A DNA stretch of 64,000 bases from CAKRJP01 sp963658085 (GTDB lineage Bacteria; Bacillota; Clostridia; Lachnospirales; Lachnospiraceae), in NCBI GenBank assembly GCA_963658085.1, contig CAVKOU010000003.1:66866-130865 (forward strand), read 5' to 3'. The notes under the pieces are model-generated. The model was not told where the DNA came from and made no database searches. It saw only the letters and a list, made by a program, of their open reading frames with translations. This document shows, piece after piece, positions 49,931-58,720 of the stretch; the first letter of the stretch is position 1, and each line of letters opens with the position of its first letter. The translations under genes were made by a program, and so were the position numbers.

Positions 49931-51430
49931 CTATTCCCCTTTTTCATGATTATTCGTCTCTTCATTCTTAGCTTCTTCATTCTTAACTTTTTCGTTCTTC
50001 ACATTTTCTTCCATTTCTTTCATATCATGAAGCTTTGAATTTACATAATTTCCGTCATCATCCACATAGCTCATCTCATCATAGAAGGCAGAAGATACCG
50101 GAAGATTCTTTTTCTCCAAATTCCCCTGCATGAACATACCTACCATATAGTAGATGACTGCAAAGGTCGGAACACCCAAAACCATACCTACAAAACCGAA
50201 CAGACCGCCACCCAAAAGGATAGCCACAATTACCCAGAAAGCTGACAATCCTGTAGAGTTTCCGAGGATTTTCGGGCCTAAAATATTACCGTCAAACTGC
50301 TGCAATACTAAAATAAAGATCAAGAAATAAAGCCCCTGAATCGGCTCTGCCAAAAAGATCAGGATGGCACTCGGAATTGCTCCAATATATGGGCCAAAAA
50401 ACGGAATCACGTTGGTCACACCTACGATCACACTGACCAAAGCAACATAAGGCATCTTGAGTATGGTCAAACCGATAAAGCACAAGACTCCGATAATCGC
50501 AGAGTCTATGATTTTACCAATAACAAATCCTCCAAAAATCTCATTTGTCTTTGTAGAAAAATGAAGAACTAAGTTAGCCTGTCTGGCCGGAAGCAGTGCA
50601 TAGACACATTTCTTAATCTGTCTCACAAACACCTCACGACTAAAGAGCAGATAGACGGATACGATCATACCGATCAACAGGCTCGTAACTGTAGTAACGA
50701 TTGCAGATACTCCATCTGTCACATTAGACATCAAGCTGTTTGCCTGAGACATGAGACTATTTTTCAGCCAGTTTTGGAACATATCTGTTCCCTGAGAGAG
50801 AACTTCCTTAAAAATCACGCTTAAGGTCGAATCTCCCTTTACCATATTGTCAATTTGATTCACCCAGTTATTTAGCTGTTTAGGCAAGGTATAAACCAGA
50901 TTCCTAATACTGTTATACAACTCCGGAATCAACATGTTGCATAATAAGACGACCAATAAGATCAGCAAGATTTCTGATGCAAAAATTCCGATAGCTCTTG
51001 CAATCTTCTCCCCACGCCCTTCCTTTGTTACATAAGATTTCAAATAAGGGGTTAAAAATTTTTCAATGAGCTTCACTAAGGGATTTAACAAAAAGGCAAT
51101 CACAAATCCGAAGATCACCGGCATGAGAACCCCAATCACCTGTCTGATAAGGTCAGATAAATCCGGAAATCTGAGCAATACAAAATAAAAGGCAATGGCT
51201 GCAGCAATTACTAAAAATGCTGTTATACCGCGATTAAAATGCTGTCTCAACTTAGACGTGCCTTTCTTTTTTCCAAGCTTTGGTTGATTAGCATAATAAA
51301 CTTTTTCTATATCCTCGCTATTTTTTTTACGAGAATGAATCTTCTCTTTAACTTCTTCTCGTTCTTTTTCTACTTTCTTAATTGTCTCTTCCAATTTATC
51401 TTCAACAACCTCTTCTAATTCTTCTTTCAT
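49931..51430 (-). CDS. AI-2E family transporter (UPF0118 permease)
   Basis: 499 residues: a charged N-terminal coiled segment (1-65), about eight transmembrane helices, and the family region VGVTNVIPFFGPYIGAIPSAIL, then QQFDGNILGPKILGNSTGLSAFWVI. The C-terminal tail is Glu/Lys/Asn-rich (KNEKVKNEEAKNEE). The family includes the E. coli TqsA and Na+/H+ antiporters, so the name does not prove AI-2 transport even though luxS is in the window. Immediately upstream of metA. Confidence 0.9.
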   Translation of the reverse strand: MKEELEEVVEDKLEETIKKVEKEREEVKEKIHSRKKNSEDIEKVYYANQPKLGKKKGTSKLRQHFNRGITAFLVIAAAIAFYFVLLRFPDLSDLIRQVIGVLMPVIFGFVIAFLLNPLVKLIEKFLTPYLKSYVTKEGRGEKIARAIGIFASEILLILLVVLLCNMLIPELYNSIRNLVYTLPKQLNNWVNQIDNMVKGDSTLSVIFKEVLSQGTDMFQNWLKNSLMSQANSLMSNVTDGVSAIVTTVTSLLIGMIVSVYLLFSREVFVRQIKKCVYALLPARQANLVLHFSTKTNEIFGGFVIGKIIDSAIIGVLCFIGLTILKMPYVALVSVIVGVTNVIPFFGPYIGAIPSAILIFLAEPIQGLYFLIFILVLQQFDGNILGPKILGNSTGLSAFWVIVAILLGGGLFGFVGMVLGVPTFAVIYYMVGMFMQGNLEKKNLPVSSAFYDEMSYVDDDGNYVNSKLHDMKEMEENVKNEKVKNEEAKNEETNNHEKGE

Positions 51431-51482
51431 AAATTCCTCTATAATTTTCCTATTATCTTTTCAGATTCTGACATACGCCATA

Positions 51483-51511
51483 ATTATACTATCCTCGTTA
51501 AGTACCGTCAA
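51483..51511 (-). promoter_or_regulatory. Promoter of the AI-2E-type permease-metA operon
   Basis: Minus strand: -35 TTGACG (51506-51511), 17-base spacer, -10 TATAAT (51483-51488); about 45 bases of leader. Confidence 0.8.
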
Positions 51512-51555
51512 CCGTCGGCCGCCCCTCTGACAAATTCAAAAAATCCCTTAAAACC

Positions 51556-51595
51556 AAAAAGAGTGCCACCTGCCTAAAAGGTGACATCTCTTTTT
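51556..51595 (-). terminator. Terminator of the SEC-C protein gene
   Basis: Stem AAAAAGAG / CTCTTTTT with an inner ACCT/AGGT pair and 7-base loop, 38 bases after the stop at 51634. Confidence 0.8.
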
Positions 51596-51633
51596 ATTAT
51601 TGCTAATTCTTTTTAAATTCAAACGGCCAGTTA

Positions 51634-52152
51634 CTAGGCGTTTTTTCCGCAGCACTTCTTATATTTCTTACCGGATCCACACGGACATGGATCATTTCTT
51701 CCGATCTTCTTCTCCTTACGAATAGTTCCGGACTGCTTCTGCTCCCTGTAAAGGCGCTTAAGCTCCTCCTCAGAGAAGATCTCTTTCCACTGTGGAAGTT
51801 CATAAAGCCAGTCAGCCTTTGCATCTACCATGTTCTTGTAAAGCTTTGCCTTATCGTAAACCAAGTTCACCTGAGTATCCTCGTCCATGGTCTCGATTGG
51901 ATTAGCCTCTACCAAGCTGTCATTGATTCCGTCTAAAAATCCAACCATAGTAAGAACCTTCTGTCCGTACTTCTCAGCCAGTTCCTTAACAGTTCCTCTC
52001 ACTTCCTCTTCAGGATTAGAAAGTAACTGCTCATAAATCTCTTTCTCAATCTGGAAATATGTTCCCCAAAACTTCTGAAGAGTTCCTCTATCCGCACTTT
52101 CATCATAAGCAATGGCTCTCCACTGATCTAATAATGTATTTGTGTCACTCAT
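51634..52152 (-). CDS. SEC-C zinc-motif protein
   Basis: 172 residues, mostly acidic and helical, ending with the SEC-C zinc-binding motif GRNDPCPCGSGKKYKKCC as found at the SecA C-terminus. No other domain recognised. ATG at 52152 has AAGGAG nine bases upstream; the in-frame TTG at 52158 is too close to it. Family proteins may contact SecB-like partners or nucleic acids; the role here is unknown. Confidence 0.85.
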   Translation of the reverse strand: MSDTNTLLDQWRAIAYDESADRGTLQKFWGTYFQIEKEIYEQLLSNPEEEVRGTVKELAEKYGQKVLTMVGFLDGINDSLVEANPIETMDEDTQVNLVYDKAKLYKNMVDAKADWLYELPQWKEIFSEEELKRLYREQKQSGTIRKEKKIGRNDPCPCGSGKKYKKCCGKNA

Positions 52153-52179
52153 TGTCAAAAACTCCTTTGTCTGTATTCA

Positions 52180-52208
52180 TTGCAATTTTTCATCGCTCCT
52201 TATATAAT
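52180..52208 (+). promoter_or_regulatory. Promoter of the small membrane protein gene
   Basis: -35 TTGCAA (52180-52185), 17-base spacer, -10 TATAAT (52203-52208), transcribed away from the SEC-C gene. Confidence 0.75.
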
Positions 52209-52243
52209 ACTAAAGTAAAAAGAAGTTGTAAAGGATGATTCCT

Positions 52244-52528
52244 ATGAAAAATTTGAAACGAATTTTAGCAGCCGCAGGTGCAATTCTTTTAATTGCTATG
52301 TATGTTAGCACCTTGGTTTTCGCTTTTATTGATCACTCAAAAACTTTAGGGCTTTTAAAAGCCTCCATTGCATGCACCATTATTCTGCCGTGCCTTCTAT
52401 ATGCCTATTCTCTGGTTTATAAGATTTCTAAGCACCAGGATATAGAATTCCCATCAGAAGAATCTTCCGAAGATTCCGATAAAAATTCTATGGAAGATAT
52501 CTCCAAAGATTCAATAATCAAAGAATAG
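52244..52528 (+). CDS. Small two-helix membrane protein, unknown function
   Basis: 94 residues from the ATG at 52244 (AGGATG upstream; an earlier ATG at 52235 overlaps that SD). Two transmembrane helices (about residues 7-28 and 41-62) and a Ser/Asp/Glu-rich cytosolic tail (EESSEDSDKNSMEDISKD). I do not recognise a family. It has its own promoter and terminator, which supports it as a real gene. Confidence 0.75.
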   Translation: MKNLKRILAAAGAILLIAMYVSTLVFAFIDHSKTLGLLKASIACTIILPCLLYAYSLVYKISKHQDIEFPSEESSEDSDKNSMEDISKDSIIKE

Positions 52529-52535
52529 TATCAAA

Positions 52536-52569
52536 CAGGTGGAACTGACATTTCTATCAGTTCCACTTG
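52536..52569 (+). terminator. Terminator of the small membrane protein gene
   Basis: 10-bp perfect stem (52539-52548 / 52557-52566) extended by three pairs including one G-U, 8-base loop, then TTTCTACTTT. The convergent 57-residue gene ends 18 bases away and could use it too. Confidence 0.75.
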
Positions 52570-52586
52570 TTTCTACTTTAAATATC

Positions 52587-52760
52587 TTATGAAAAGCATG
52601 CTTCCAATCTTGCCATCTCATAATAGGCCATACTCATTCGTTCTTTTGATTCTTTCATCCCTTTCTCGCTGCGAAGTTGATTTTCCCGTTCCTTCGCCTC
52701 CTTTTGTTTTCTACGTTTATTCAGGTATTCTTCAATTGAGATCACTTCATGTTGTTCCAT
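52587..52760 (-). CDS. Small basic/acidic helical protein (57 aa), unknown
   Basis: A 57-residue frame starting MEQHEVISIEEYLNKRRKQ, continuing with mixed-charge helix (KEAKERENQLRSEKGMKES) and ending MARLEACFS. An AGGAGG lies eight bases before the ATG, the strongest SD of the neighbourhood, so it is very probably expressed. No family recognised; the heptad-like charge pattern suggests a coiled coil. Downstream it converges with the small membrane protein gene. Confidence 0.65.
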   Translation of the reverse strand: MEQHEVISIEEYLNKRRKQKEAKERENQLRSEKGMKESKERMSMAYYEMARLEACFS

Positions 52761-53029
52761 ATAAAAAAACCTCCTTTATTACTTACCACATCTTTTTCAC
52801 GATGGGTCTTTATATATAATCGTAATTGCTTTTTTTCTAATACATGACCTTTTCTATAAGACACTCTTATTGTAATACATAAGTATGTCAAATATATGGC
52901 GCATTTATTAAATTAAGCTTAACTAGTTTGTAACACTTTATAAACTATTATACGAAGGCAAAAAAGATAGGGATATTACTTTTCTTAACTTTCAAAAAAA
53001 TTCATCAAAAGGAGTTTTTTTTACATAAA
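52761..53029. other. A/T-rich intergenic stretch
   Basis: No gene seen. Minus-strand TTGACA (52888-52893) has no well-spaced -10; another possible start signal for the 57-residue gene is TTAGAA-N16-TATATA nearer the gene. The right part is A/T-rich without recognisable structure. Confidence 0.5.
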
Positions 53030-53069
53030 AAGACGGCTTGCATCGTGTCTCCACGATACTAACCGTCTT
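53030..53069 (-). terminator. Terminator of purA
   Basis: AAGACGG/CCGTCTT outer stem and ATCGTG/CACGAT inner stem, followed by TTTTT on the minus strand, just after the purA stop. Confidence 0.88.
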
Positions 53070-53076
53070 GTATTAA

Positions 53077-54357
53077 TTATTTATTTCTGTAAATAATATC
53101 AGAACGTCCCGGTCCATTTGAAACCATTGTGATCGGATATCCAATCTGCTCCTCAATGAACTCTACATAGTTTCTGCAGTTCTCCGGAAGATCTTCATAA
53201 TTCTTAATACCACGAATGTCACATTTCCATCCAGGAAGAGTCTTAAGCACCGGTTTAGCCTTCTCCAACAAATGAGTAGTCGGGAATTCTGTAGTAACCT
53301 CTCCGTTAATCTCATATCCTACGCATACCGGAATTTCATCCAAATATCCAAGAACATCCAATACTGTAAAGGCAACATCTGTTGTTCCCTGCATACGGCA
53401 TCCGTACTTAGATGCCACACAGTCAAACCATCCCATTCTTCTCGGACGACCTGTAGTAGCTCCAAATTCTCCTCCGTCACCACCGCGGCGTCTAAGCTCA
53501 TCTGCTTCCTCACCGAAGATTTCGCTAACAAAAGCACCCGCACCTACTGCACTGGAGTAAGCCTTGCAAACTGTAATAATCTGCTTGATCTCGTAAGGTG
53601 GTACGCCCGCACCGATAGCTCCGTATGCAGCCAAGGTAGAAGAAGAGGTAACCATTGGATAAATTCCATGATCCGGATCCTTCAAAGAACCCAGCTGTCC
53701 TTCCAGTAAGACTTCCTTGCCTTCCTTCAATGCATTGTGCAAATACAGACTAGTATCGCATACATAAGGCTCGATCATGCGCTTATACTCTTGTAACTCT
53801 TCATATAATTCATCAGGATTAATGAGTGGTTTGTGATATAAGTGCTCTAACAGCACATTCTTCTGCTCTGCAACTCTTACGACTTTTTCTTTAAGCAAAT
53901 CATCATCAAATAATTCGCTTACCTGGAAACCGATCTTTGCATATTTATCTGAATAGAAAGGTGCGATACCTGACTTTGTAGATCCAAAGGACTTTCCAGC
54001 AAGTCTTTCCTCCTCATAAGCATCAAAGTTCTTATGATAAGACATTACCATCTGAGCTCTGTCAGATACTAAAATCTTCGGCATCGGAACATCACGCTCT
54101 ACGATAGACTGAATTTCCTTGAAAAGTACCGGAACATCCAAAGCTACACCATTACCAATAATGCTTGTGGTGTGGTCATAGAAAACACCTGATGGCAATG
54201 TATGGAGAGCGAACTTTCCATAATCATTAATAATGGTATGTCCTGCGTTTGCTCCTCCCTGAAATCTAACAATGATGTCTGCTTTCTGAGCTAACATATC
54301 GGTAATCTTACCTTTTCCTTCGTCACCCCAGTTTGCACCTACTACTGCTTTAACCAT
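53077..54357 (-). CDS. purA: Adenylosuccinate synthetase
   Basis: Forms adenylosuccinate from IMP, aspartate and GTP (AMP synthesis). 426 residues from the ATG at 54357 (SD AGGAGG): VVGANWGDEGKGK P-loop, FQGGANAGHTI with the catalytic His, FGSTKSGIAP, GATTGRPRRMGWFD and C-terminal SNGPGRSD. Own promoter and terminator. Confidence 0.97.
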   Translation of the reverse strand: MVKAVVGANWGDEGKGKITDMLAQKADIIVRFQGGANAGHTIINDYGKFALHTLPSGVFYDHTTSIIGNGVALDVPVLFKEIQSIVERDVPMPKILVSDRAQMVMSYHKNFDAYEEERLAGKSFGSTKSGIAPFYSDKYAKIGFQVSELFDDDLLKEKVVRVAEQKNVLLEHLYHKPLINPDELYEELQEYKRMIEPYVCDTSLYLHNALKEGKEVLLEGQLGSLKDPDHGIYPMVTSSSTLAAYGAIGAGVPPYEIKQIITVCKAYSSAVGAGAFVSEIFGEEADELRRRGGDGGEFGATTGRPRRMGWFDCVASKYGCRMQGTTDVAFTVLDVLGYLDEIPVCVGYEINGEVTTEFPTTHLLEKAKPVLKTLPGWKCDIRGIKNYEDLPENCRNYVEFIEEQIGYPITMVSNGPGRSDIIYRNK

Positions 54358-54395
54358 ATCATTTCCTCCTGACAAGTTGTCTGAAATAATCTATG

Positions 54396-54452
54396 CAAGG
54401 CTTTTTGAAGCCTTAGCGAATAGATTATACTATATTTTCTTTCATATGTAAA
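54396..54452 (-). promoter_or_regulatory. purA promoter and leader hairpin
   Basis: Minus strand: -35 TTTACA (54447-54452), 17-base spacer, -10 TATAAT (54424-54429). The leader carries an AAGGCTT-CAAA-AAGCCTT hairpin (about 54398-54415) flanked by CTAT/ATAG. No purine-riboswitch core is visible. Confidence 0.75.
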
Positions 54453-54489
54453 ATGCATTTTAAAAGCTTTATTAAGCTCTAAAATGCAT
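54452..54489 (-). terminator. Terminator of cls
   Basis: Near-palindrome with arms ATGCATTTTA / TAAAATGCAT and inner AGCTT/AAGCT, 28 bases after the cls stop. It abuts the purA -35. Confidence 0.75.
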
Positions 54490-54517
54490 CATTGAAGTCT
54501 TAAGTATCCCATTCTCT

Positions 54518-56077
54518 TTACATCAGAGGTGCAATCAGCCTTAAGATACGTCCCATCAACTTGCTATATAAAGTTCGTTTATGCACTTCCAACAATGAAA
54601 TCTTATGGCATTTTCGCAAGGTTTTCTGGAAATCCAACTCAATTTTTTCCACTTCCATATTGTTGTAAATAAATACACCACATTCAAAATGGAGATAAAG
54701 ACTACGAAAATCCAAGTTCACCGTTCCAACTGTTGCGGTATCATTATCTGAAACAAAAACCTTCGCATGGACAAATCCCGGTGTATACTCAAAAATCTTT
54801 ACTCCCGCCTCGATGAGTTCCTCATAGTAAGTCTGAGCTACCACAAAAGCATACCATTTATCCGGAATATGCGGCATAATGATGATCACTTCCACCCCGC
54901 TTTTTGCTACACGTTTTAAAGTAGTGATCATTTCATTATCCAAAATCAGATAGGGGGTCATAATGTGAACGTATTTCTTCGCATGATTCAAAATGTGAAA
55001 ATATACTTCTTCTCCCACATTCTCATCATCGTATGGGCTATCTCCATAGGGAATCACGTATCCCAACTCTCTGTGGAGAGTCTTTCTTCTAGGTGTTAAA
55101 TATCTGCGATAATCCTCAGATTCTCTGGTGTCCAGATTCCACATTTGCAAAAACATCATGGTGAAACTTTGAACCGCATCGCCCTTTAGCATCACCGCTG
55201 TATCTTTCCAATGTCCAAAACGTTCCTTCCTGTTAATGTACTCATCCCCCAGGTTCACGCCTCCGGTAAAGGCCACTTTCCCGTCAATGACACAGATTTT
55301 TCTGTGATCACGGTTATTCTGCACCGTGGACAAAAATGGTCGGATCTTATTTACCATTTTTGCCTGAATTCCATATTTTTCCAACTCTTCCGGATAGTTG
55401 TATGGAAGCATCGAAATGGCACACATACCGTCATACATAAACCGCACTTCCACGCCTTCTGCAGCCTTCTCCTTCAAAACATCCAGTACAGTCTTCCACA
55501 TGTATCCTTTTTCTACTATAAAATATTCCATGAAAATGAACTTCTTCGCCTTTTTAAGTTCTTCTACCATGGCTGTAAATTTATTCTCCCCCAGAGGGAA
55601 ATATTTTACCGAAGTATTTCGATAGGTGGGATACCCAACCTGCCTCCACAAATAGTTCGATAGCAGGGCATTGGCGGATTTGCTGGCCCAAATACCGTCC
55701 AAAGTATCCTGATTTTGCTGCATATATGGATCTATCTCTGATCGAAGTTCCGACAAACGCCCCTTCACATATCTTGTTTCCAACTGAAGTTTAACAAAAA
55801 TATAAAACAAAGCTCCTGCAATCGGGAACAACATAATACACAGAATCCAAGTCAATTTGAAAGCCGGATTATCCTTAGAGTTAATAATAAACACAATGGC
55901 TATAGCTTCTAAAATTGTACGTCCTGCATAGATAAAAGTAGCATAGTTGCGCAGATAAGAGCTCATCATAAAAAACAAGCCTATCTGTAGAACGATCAGT
56001 AAAAGAATGATTCCTATACGGCTGAACACGAATCGAAACAACCCTCGTTTGGCTTTCTGTCCGCTTCCTTCTTCCAT
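54518..56077 (-). CDS. cls: Cardiolipin synthase
   Basis: Membrane enzyme condensing phosphatidylglycerol to cardiolipin. 519 residues: two N-terminal transmembrane helices with the PLDc_N motif (PAFKLTWILCIMLFPIAGALFY), then two PLD domains with HKD motifs HRKICVIDGKVAFTGGVN and HAKVFVSDNDTATVGTVN. C-terminal amphipathic tail. SD GGAG ten bases upstream. Confidence 0.95.
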   Translation of the reverse strand: MEEGSGQKAKRGLFRFVFSRIGIILLLIVLQIGLFFMMSSYLRNYATFIYAGRTILEAIAIVFIINSKDNPAFKLTWILCIMLFPIAGALFYIFVKLQLETRYVKGRLSELRSEIDPYMQQNQDTLDGIWASKSANALLSNYLWRQVGYPTYRNTSVKYFPLGENKFTAMVEELKKAKKFIFMEYFIVEKGYMWKTVLDVLKEKAAEGVEVRFMYDGMCAISMLPYNYPEELEKYGIQAKMVNKIRPFLSTVQNNRDHRKICVIDGKVAFTGGVNLGDEYINRKERFGHWKDTAVMLKGDAVQSFTMMFLQMWNLDTRESEDYRRYLTPRRKTLHRELGYVIPYGDSPYDDENVGEEVYFHILNHAKKYVHIMTPYLILDNEMITTLKRVAKSGVEVIIIMPHIPDKWYAFVVAQTYYEELIEAGVKIFEYTPGFVHAKVFVSDNDTATVGTVNLDFRSLYLHFECGVFIYNNMEVEKIELDFQKTLRKCHKISLLEVHKRTLYSKLMGRILRLIAPLM

Positions 56078-56287
56078 TCTTCTATAAACTCCTTAACCTT
56101 TTCTAATTCGTGGTTCAGTGTAACACAATCCGAAACACTTCTCAACTTTTTCCACGGGCTTTCCCTTTTCTTCCCCGTATTATCATACTTTTTTTATTCT
56201 TTTTTTAGAACATGTTACAAGTCCTTGTGCTATAATGAAACACAGCTGATGCTGATAAGATTGTATGGAGGAAAGGAGCTTATCATT

Positions 56288-56656
56288 ATGTCAAAGTTAG
56301 GAAAGAGATTATTAGGGGTCGCTACATTAGGAGCTGCCGCAGGAATCGGAGCAATTTACTATATGCGTAAGAAGAACAACCAAGAAATCGACGAGTTTGA
56401 TGATGATTTCGAAGATGATTTCGATAATATTCTTAGCAAATCCGAAACCGGGGAAAGAGGATATGTTTCTTTAAATAAGACAGAGACCGAAGAGTCTGTC
56501 GAAACCGAAGAAAGCACCGAAGAGATTGAAGCTACTGAAGAAGCAAAGGATGAAGAGGTTTCAGAAGAAGCCGAAGCTGCTGAAGAAGTAAAGGATGAAG
56601 AGGTTTCAGAAGAAGCCGAAGCTACTGAGGAGTCCGAAAAGCTTGTTGAAATTTAA
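56288..56656 (+). CDS. YtxH-like single-pass protein with acidic tandem repeats
   Basis: 122 residues from the ATG at 56288 (GGAAAGGAG upstream; the frame opens earlier at 56225 without an SD). A single N-terminal hydrophobic helix (LLGVATLGAAAGIGAIYYM) followed by RKKN and a very acidic region. Residues 81-115 hold two 15-residue repeats (EATEEAKDEEVSEEA type) and a partial third. Resembles YtxH/general-stress membrane proteins; function unknown. Confidence 0.72.
   Translation: MSKLGKRLLGVATLGAAAGIGAIYYMRKKNNQEIDEFDDDFEDDFDNILSKSETGERGYVSLNKTETEESVETEESTEEIEATEEAKDEEVSEEAEAAEEVKDEEVSEEAEATEESEKLVEI
56528..56617 (+). repeat. 45-base tandem repeat, two copies
   Basis: Copies at 56528-56572 and 56573-56617 differ at a few positions and each encode a 15-residue Glu-rich unit; the next 15 bases begin a third copy. 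Copy number could vary between strains. Confidence 0.9.
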
Positions 56657-56675
56657 AAATTAGAAATACTTTTTA

Positions 56676-56709
56676 AAAAAGGATTATGCCCCGAGGCATA
56701 ATCCTTTTT
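56676..56709. terminator. Bidirectional terminator between YtxH-like gene and glnS
   Basis: Perfect 15-bp stem (56676-56690 / 56695-56709), tetraloop CCGA, A/T ends on both strands. Confidence 0.96.
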
Positions 56710-56716
56710 CTTCTAT

Positions 56717-58387
56717 TTATTTCTTTGGAAGCTTGAAGGAGCTCTTCAAAGAAACGATACGGTTAAACACTAGCTGTTCTGGGGTAGAATCTTTCGAATC
56801 TACGCAGAAGTATCCATTTCTCACAAACTGGAAGCTATCCTCCCCCTTTGCTTCATCAAAACTATTCTCCACATAACACTCTTTACGAATCTCCAAGGAA
56901 TTTGGATTCAGGTTCAAAGAACCATCTTCTTTATTGTAAACGCCCTTCTCTTCATCCACAAGATTCTCATAGAGACGTACCTCTGCCTGCTTTGCAAATG
57001 GAGCTGCCACCCAGTGAATGGTACCCTTAACCTTACGTCCGGTAAATCCGGTTCCGCACTTAGTTTCCGGATCATAGGTACAGTGAACTACTGTCACATT
57101 TCCATTCTCATCAGTCTCATAGCTTTCACATTTTACAAAATATGCATGCATCAGGCGCACTTCGTTTCCCGGGAAGAGACGGAAATATTTCTTAGGAGGC
57201 TCGATCATAAAGTCATCTCTTTCAATGTAAAGTTCTTTACAGAAAGGGACCTTGCGCATACCAAGCTCAGGATTCTCCAAATTATTCTCCACATCCAAGT
57301 ATTCCATCTCGGCCTCTGGATAGTTATCGATCACCAGCTTAATAGGATCAAGAACTGCCATCATACGAGGACGCTTCATCTTAAGATCCTCTCGGATACA
57401 ATACTCTAACATTGCATAATCTACAGAACTTTGCGCCTTAGAAACTCCGCAAAGCTCTACAAACATCTTAATTGACTCCGGAGTAAATCCACGTCTGCGA
57501 AGTGCCGCAATGGATACAAGTCTCGGGTCATCCCATCCATCTACGATGCCATCCTGTACTAACTTTTTAATGTAACGTTTTCCGGTCACCACATTGGTCA
57601 GATATAATTTTGCAAACTCGATCTGTCTCGGTGCAGGATCAAACTCACACTCTCTCACTACCCAATCATATAACGGTCTGTGGTCCTCAAATTCCAGGGT
57701 ACAGATGGAATGAGTAATTTTCTCAATGGCATCCTCGATTGGATGTGCAAAGTCATACATAGGATAGATACACCACTTATCCCCAGTATTATGGTGTGTC
57801 ATATGAGCCACGCGGTAGATAATCGGATCTCTCATATTAATGTTCGGAGATGCCATATCAATCTTGGCACGAAGAACCTTCTCTCCATCCTGATATTTAC
57901 CGGCTCTCATGTCCTCAAAGAGCTGTAAATTTTCTTCTACACTTCTATCTCTGTATGGGCTATTCTTTCCAGGCTCTGTCAAAGTTCCACGATATTCACG
58001 GATCTCATCTGCGTTCAGGTCGCACACATAAGCCTTCCCCTTCTTAATAAGCTTGACTGCACACTCATACATGGTATCAAAATAATCCGATGCAAAATAT
58101 AAATGTTCTTTCCAGTCAGCTCCAAGCCACTGTACATCTTTCTTGATGGACTCTACGAATTCCATATCCTCTTTCATAGGGTTGGTATCATCGAATCTCA
58201 AATGAAAGGTTCCATTATACTTCTTAGCCAATCCTGAATTTAACAAAATCGACTTTGCATGTCCAATATGTAAATATCCATTCGGCTCCGGCGGAAAACG
58301 AGTACATACCTCTGAATAAACGCCCTCCGCCAGATCTTTCTCAATCTCCTGCTCAATGAAATTTTTTGAAATCACTTCTTCTGCCAT
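56717..58387 (-). CDS. glnS: Glutaminyl-tRNA synthetase
   Basis: Charges tRNA-Gln directly, avoiding the Gat transamidation route. 556 residues: RFPPEPNGYLHIGHAKSI with the HIGH motif, FDDTNPMKED, and IYPMYDFAHPIEDAIE. The KMSKS-equivalent loop reads VVTGKRYIKKL, not the usual MSKR. The C-terminal anticodon-binding beta-barrels are present (KGTIHWVA). SD AGGAGG. Many Firmicutes lack GlnRS, so this is a clade-specific trait or old transfer. Confidence 0.95.
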   Translation of the reverse strand: MAEEVISKNFIEQEIEKDLAEGVYSEVCTRFPPEPNGYLHIGHAKSILLNSGLAKKYNGTFHLRFDDTNPMKEDMEFVESIKKDVQWLGADWKEHLYFASDYFDTMYECAVKLIKKGKAYVCDLNADEIREYRGTLTEPGKNSPYRDRSVEENLQLFEDMRAGKYQDGEKVLRAKIDMASPNINMRDPIIYRVAHMTHHNTGDKWCIYPMYDFAHPIEDAIEKITHSICTLEFEDHRPLYDWVVRECEFDPAPRQIEFAKLYLTNVVTGKRYIKKLVQDGIVDGWDDPRLVSIAALRRRGFTPESIKMFVELCGVSKAQSSVDYAMLEYCIREDLKMKRPRMMAVLDPIKLVIDNYPEAEMEYLDVENNLENPELGMRKVPFCKELYIERDDFMIEPPKKYFRLFPGNEVRLMHAYFVKCESYETDENGNVTVVHCTYDPETKCGTGFTGRKVKGTIHWVAAPFAKQAEVRLYENLVDEEKGVYNKEDGSLNLNPNSLEIRKECYVENSFDEAKGEDSFQFVRNGYFCVDSKDSTPEQLVFNRIVSLKSSFKLPKK

Positions 58388-58501
58388 GATTTTCCTCCTT
58401 AAAGGTAACTAAAAAAATATTCACATTATCTTAGCACAAATCCGCAAGAATGTCTAATTCAAAAGGATTTTTAGACAAGCAAAAAAAATTCAAATTAGGT
58501 G

Positions 58502-58558
58502 TTGACAAAACCCATCGATCCATAGTATAGTATCACTGTTGCATCGCTCATGCAACAG
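58502..58558 (+). promoter_or_regulatory. Promoter and leader hairpin of tRNA-Thr(GGT)
   Basis: -35 TTGACA (58502-58507), 18-base spacer, -10 TATAGT (58526-58531). Between the start site and the tRNA lies a perfect 9-bp hairpin CTGTTGCAT-CGCTC-ATGCAACAG (58536-58558), ending two bases before the tRNA. Confidence 0.75.
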
Positions 58559-58560
58559 AT

Positions 58561-58633
58561 GCTGCCTTGGCTCAGATGGTAGAGCGTCGCCTTGGTAAGG
58601 CGGAGGTCGGCGGTTCAAGTCCGCTAGGCAGCT
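58561..58633 (+). tRNA. tRNA-Thr (anticodon GGT)
   Basis: Acceptor GCTGCCT/AGGCAGC, D-loop GCTCAGATGGTAGAGC, anticodon loop TTGGTAA (anticodon GGT, reading ACC/ACU), T-loop TTCAAGT. 73 bases; discriminator T; CCA not encoded. Confidence 0.96.
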
Positions 58634-58636
58634 TAG

Positions 58637-58668
58637 AAAAGAGATTGCAGATTGCAATCTCTTTTTTT
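58637..58668 (+). terminator. Terminator of tRNA-Thr(GGT)
   Basis: GAGATTGCA/TGCAATCTC stem with A/T extension and a 3-base loop, then seven Ts. Confidence 0.93.
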
Positions 58669-58720
58669 GCACCCGAAACCAGCACGCAAATATATCTTCA
58701 TAAATGATGCGTATGCTTTA

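Noticed and set aside
49931..51430. A luxS-linked AI-2 signalling transporter
   Set aside because: The family name alone does not show AI-2 transport; many members are ion antiporters, and luxS is not adjacent.
54398..54415. Terminator upstream of purA
   Set aside because: The hairpin lies between the purA promoter and its SD and has no T run after it on the minus strand; it is a leader hairpin.
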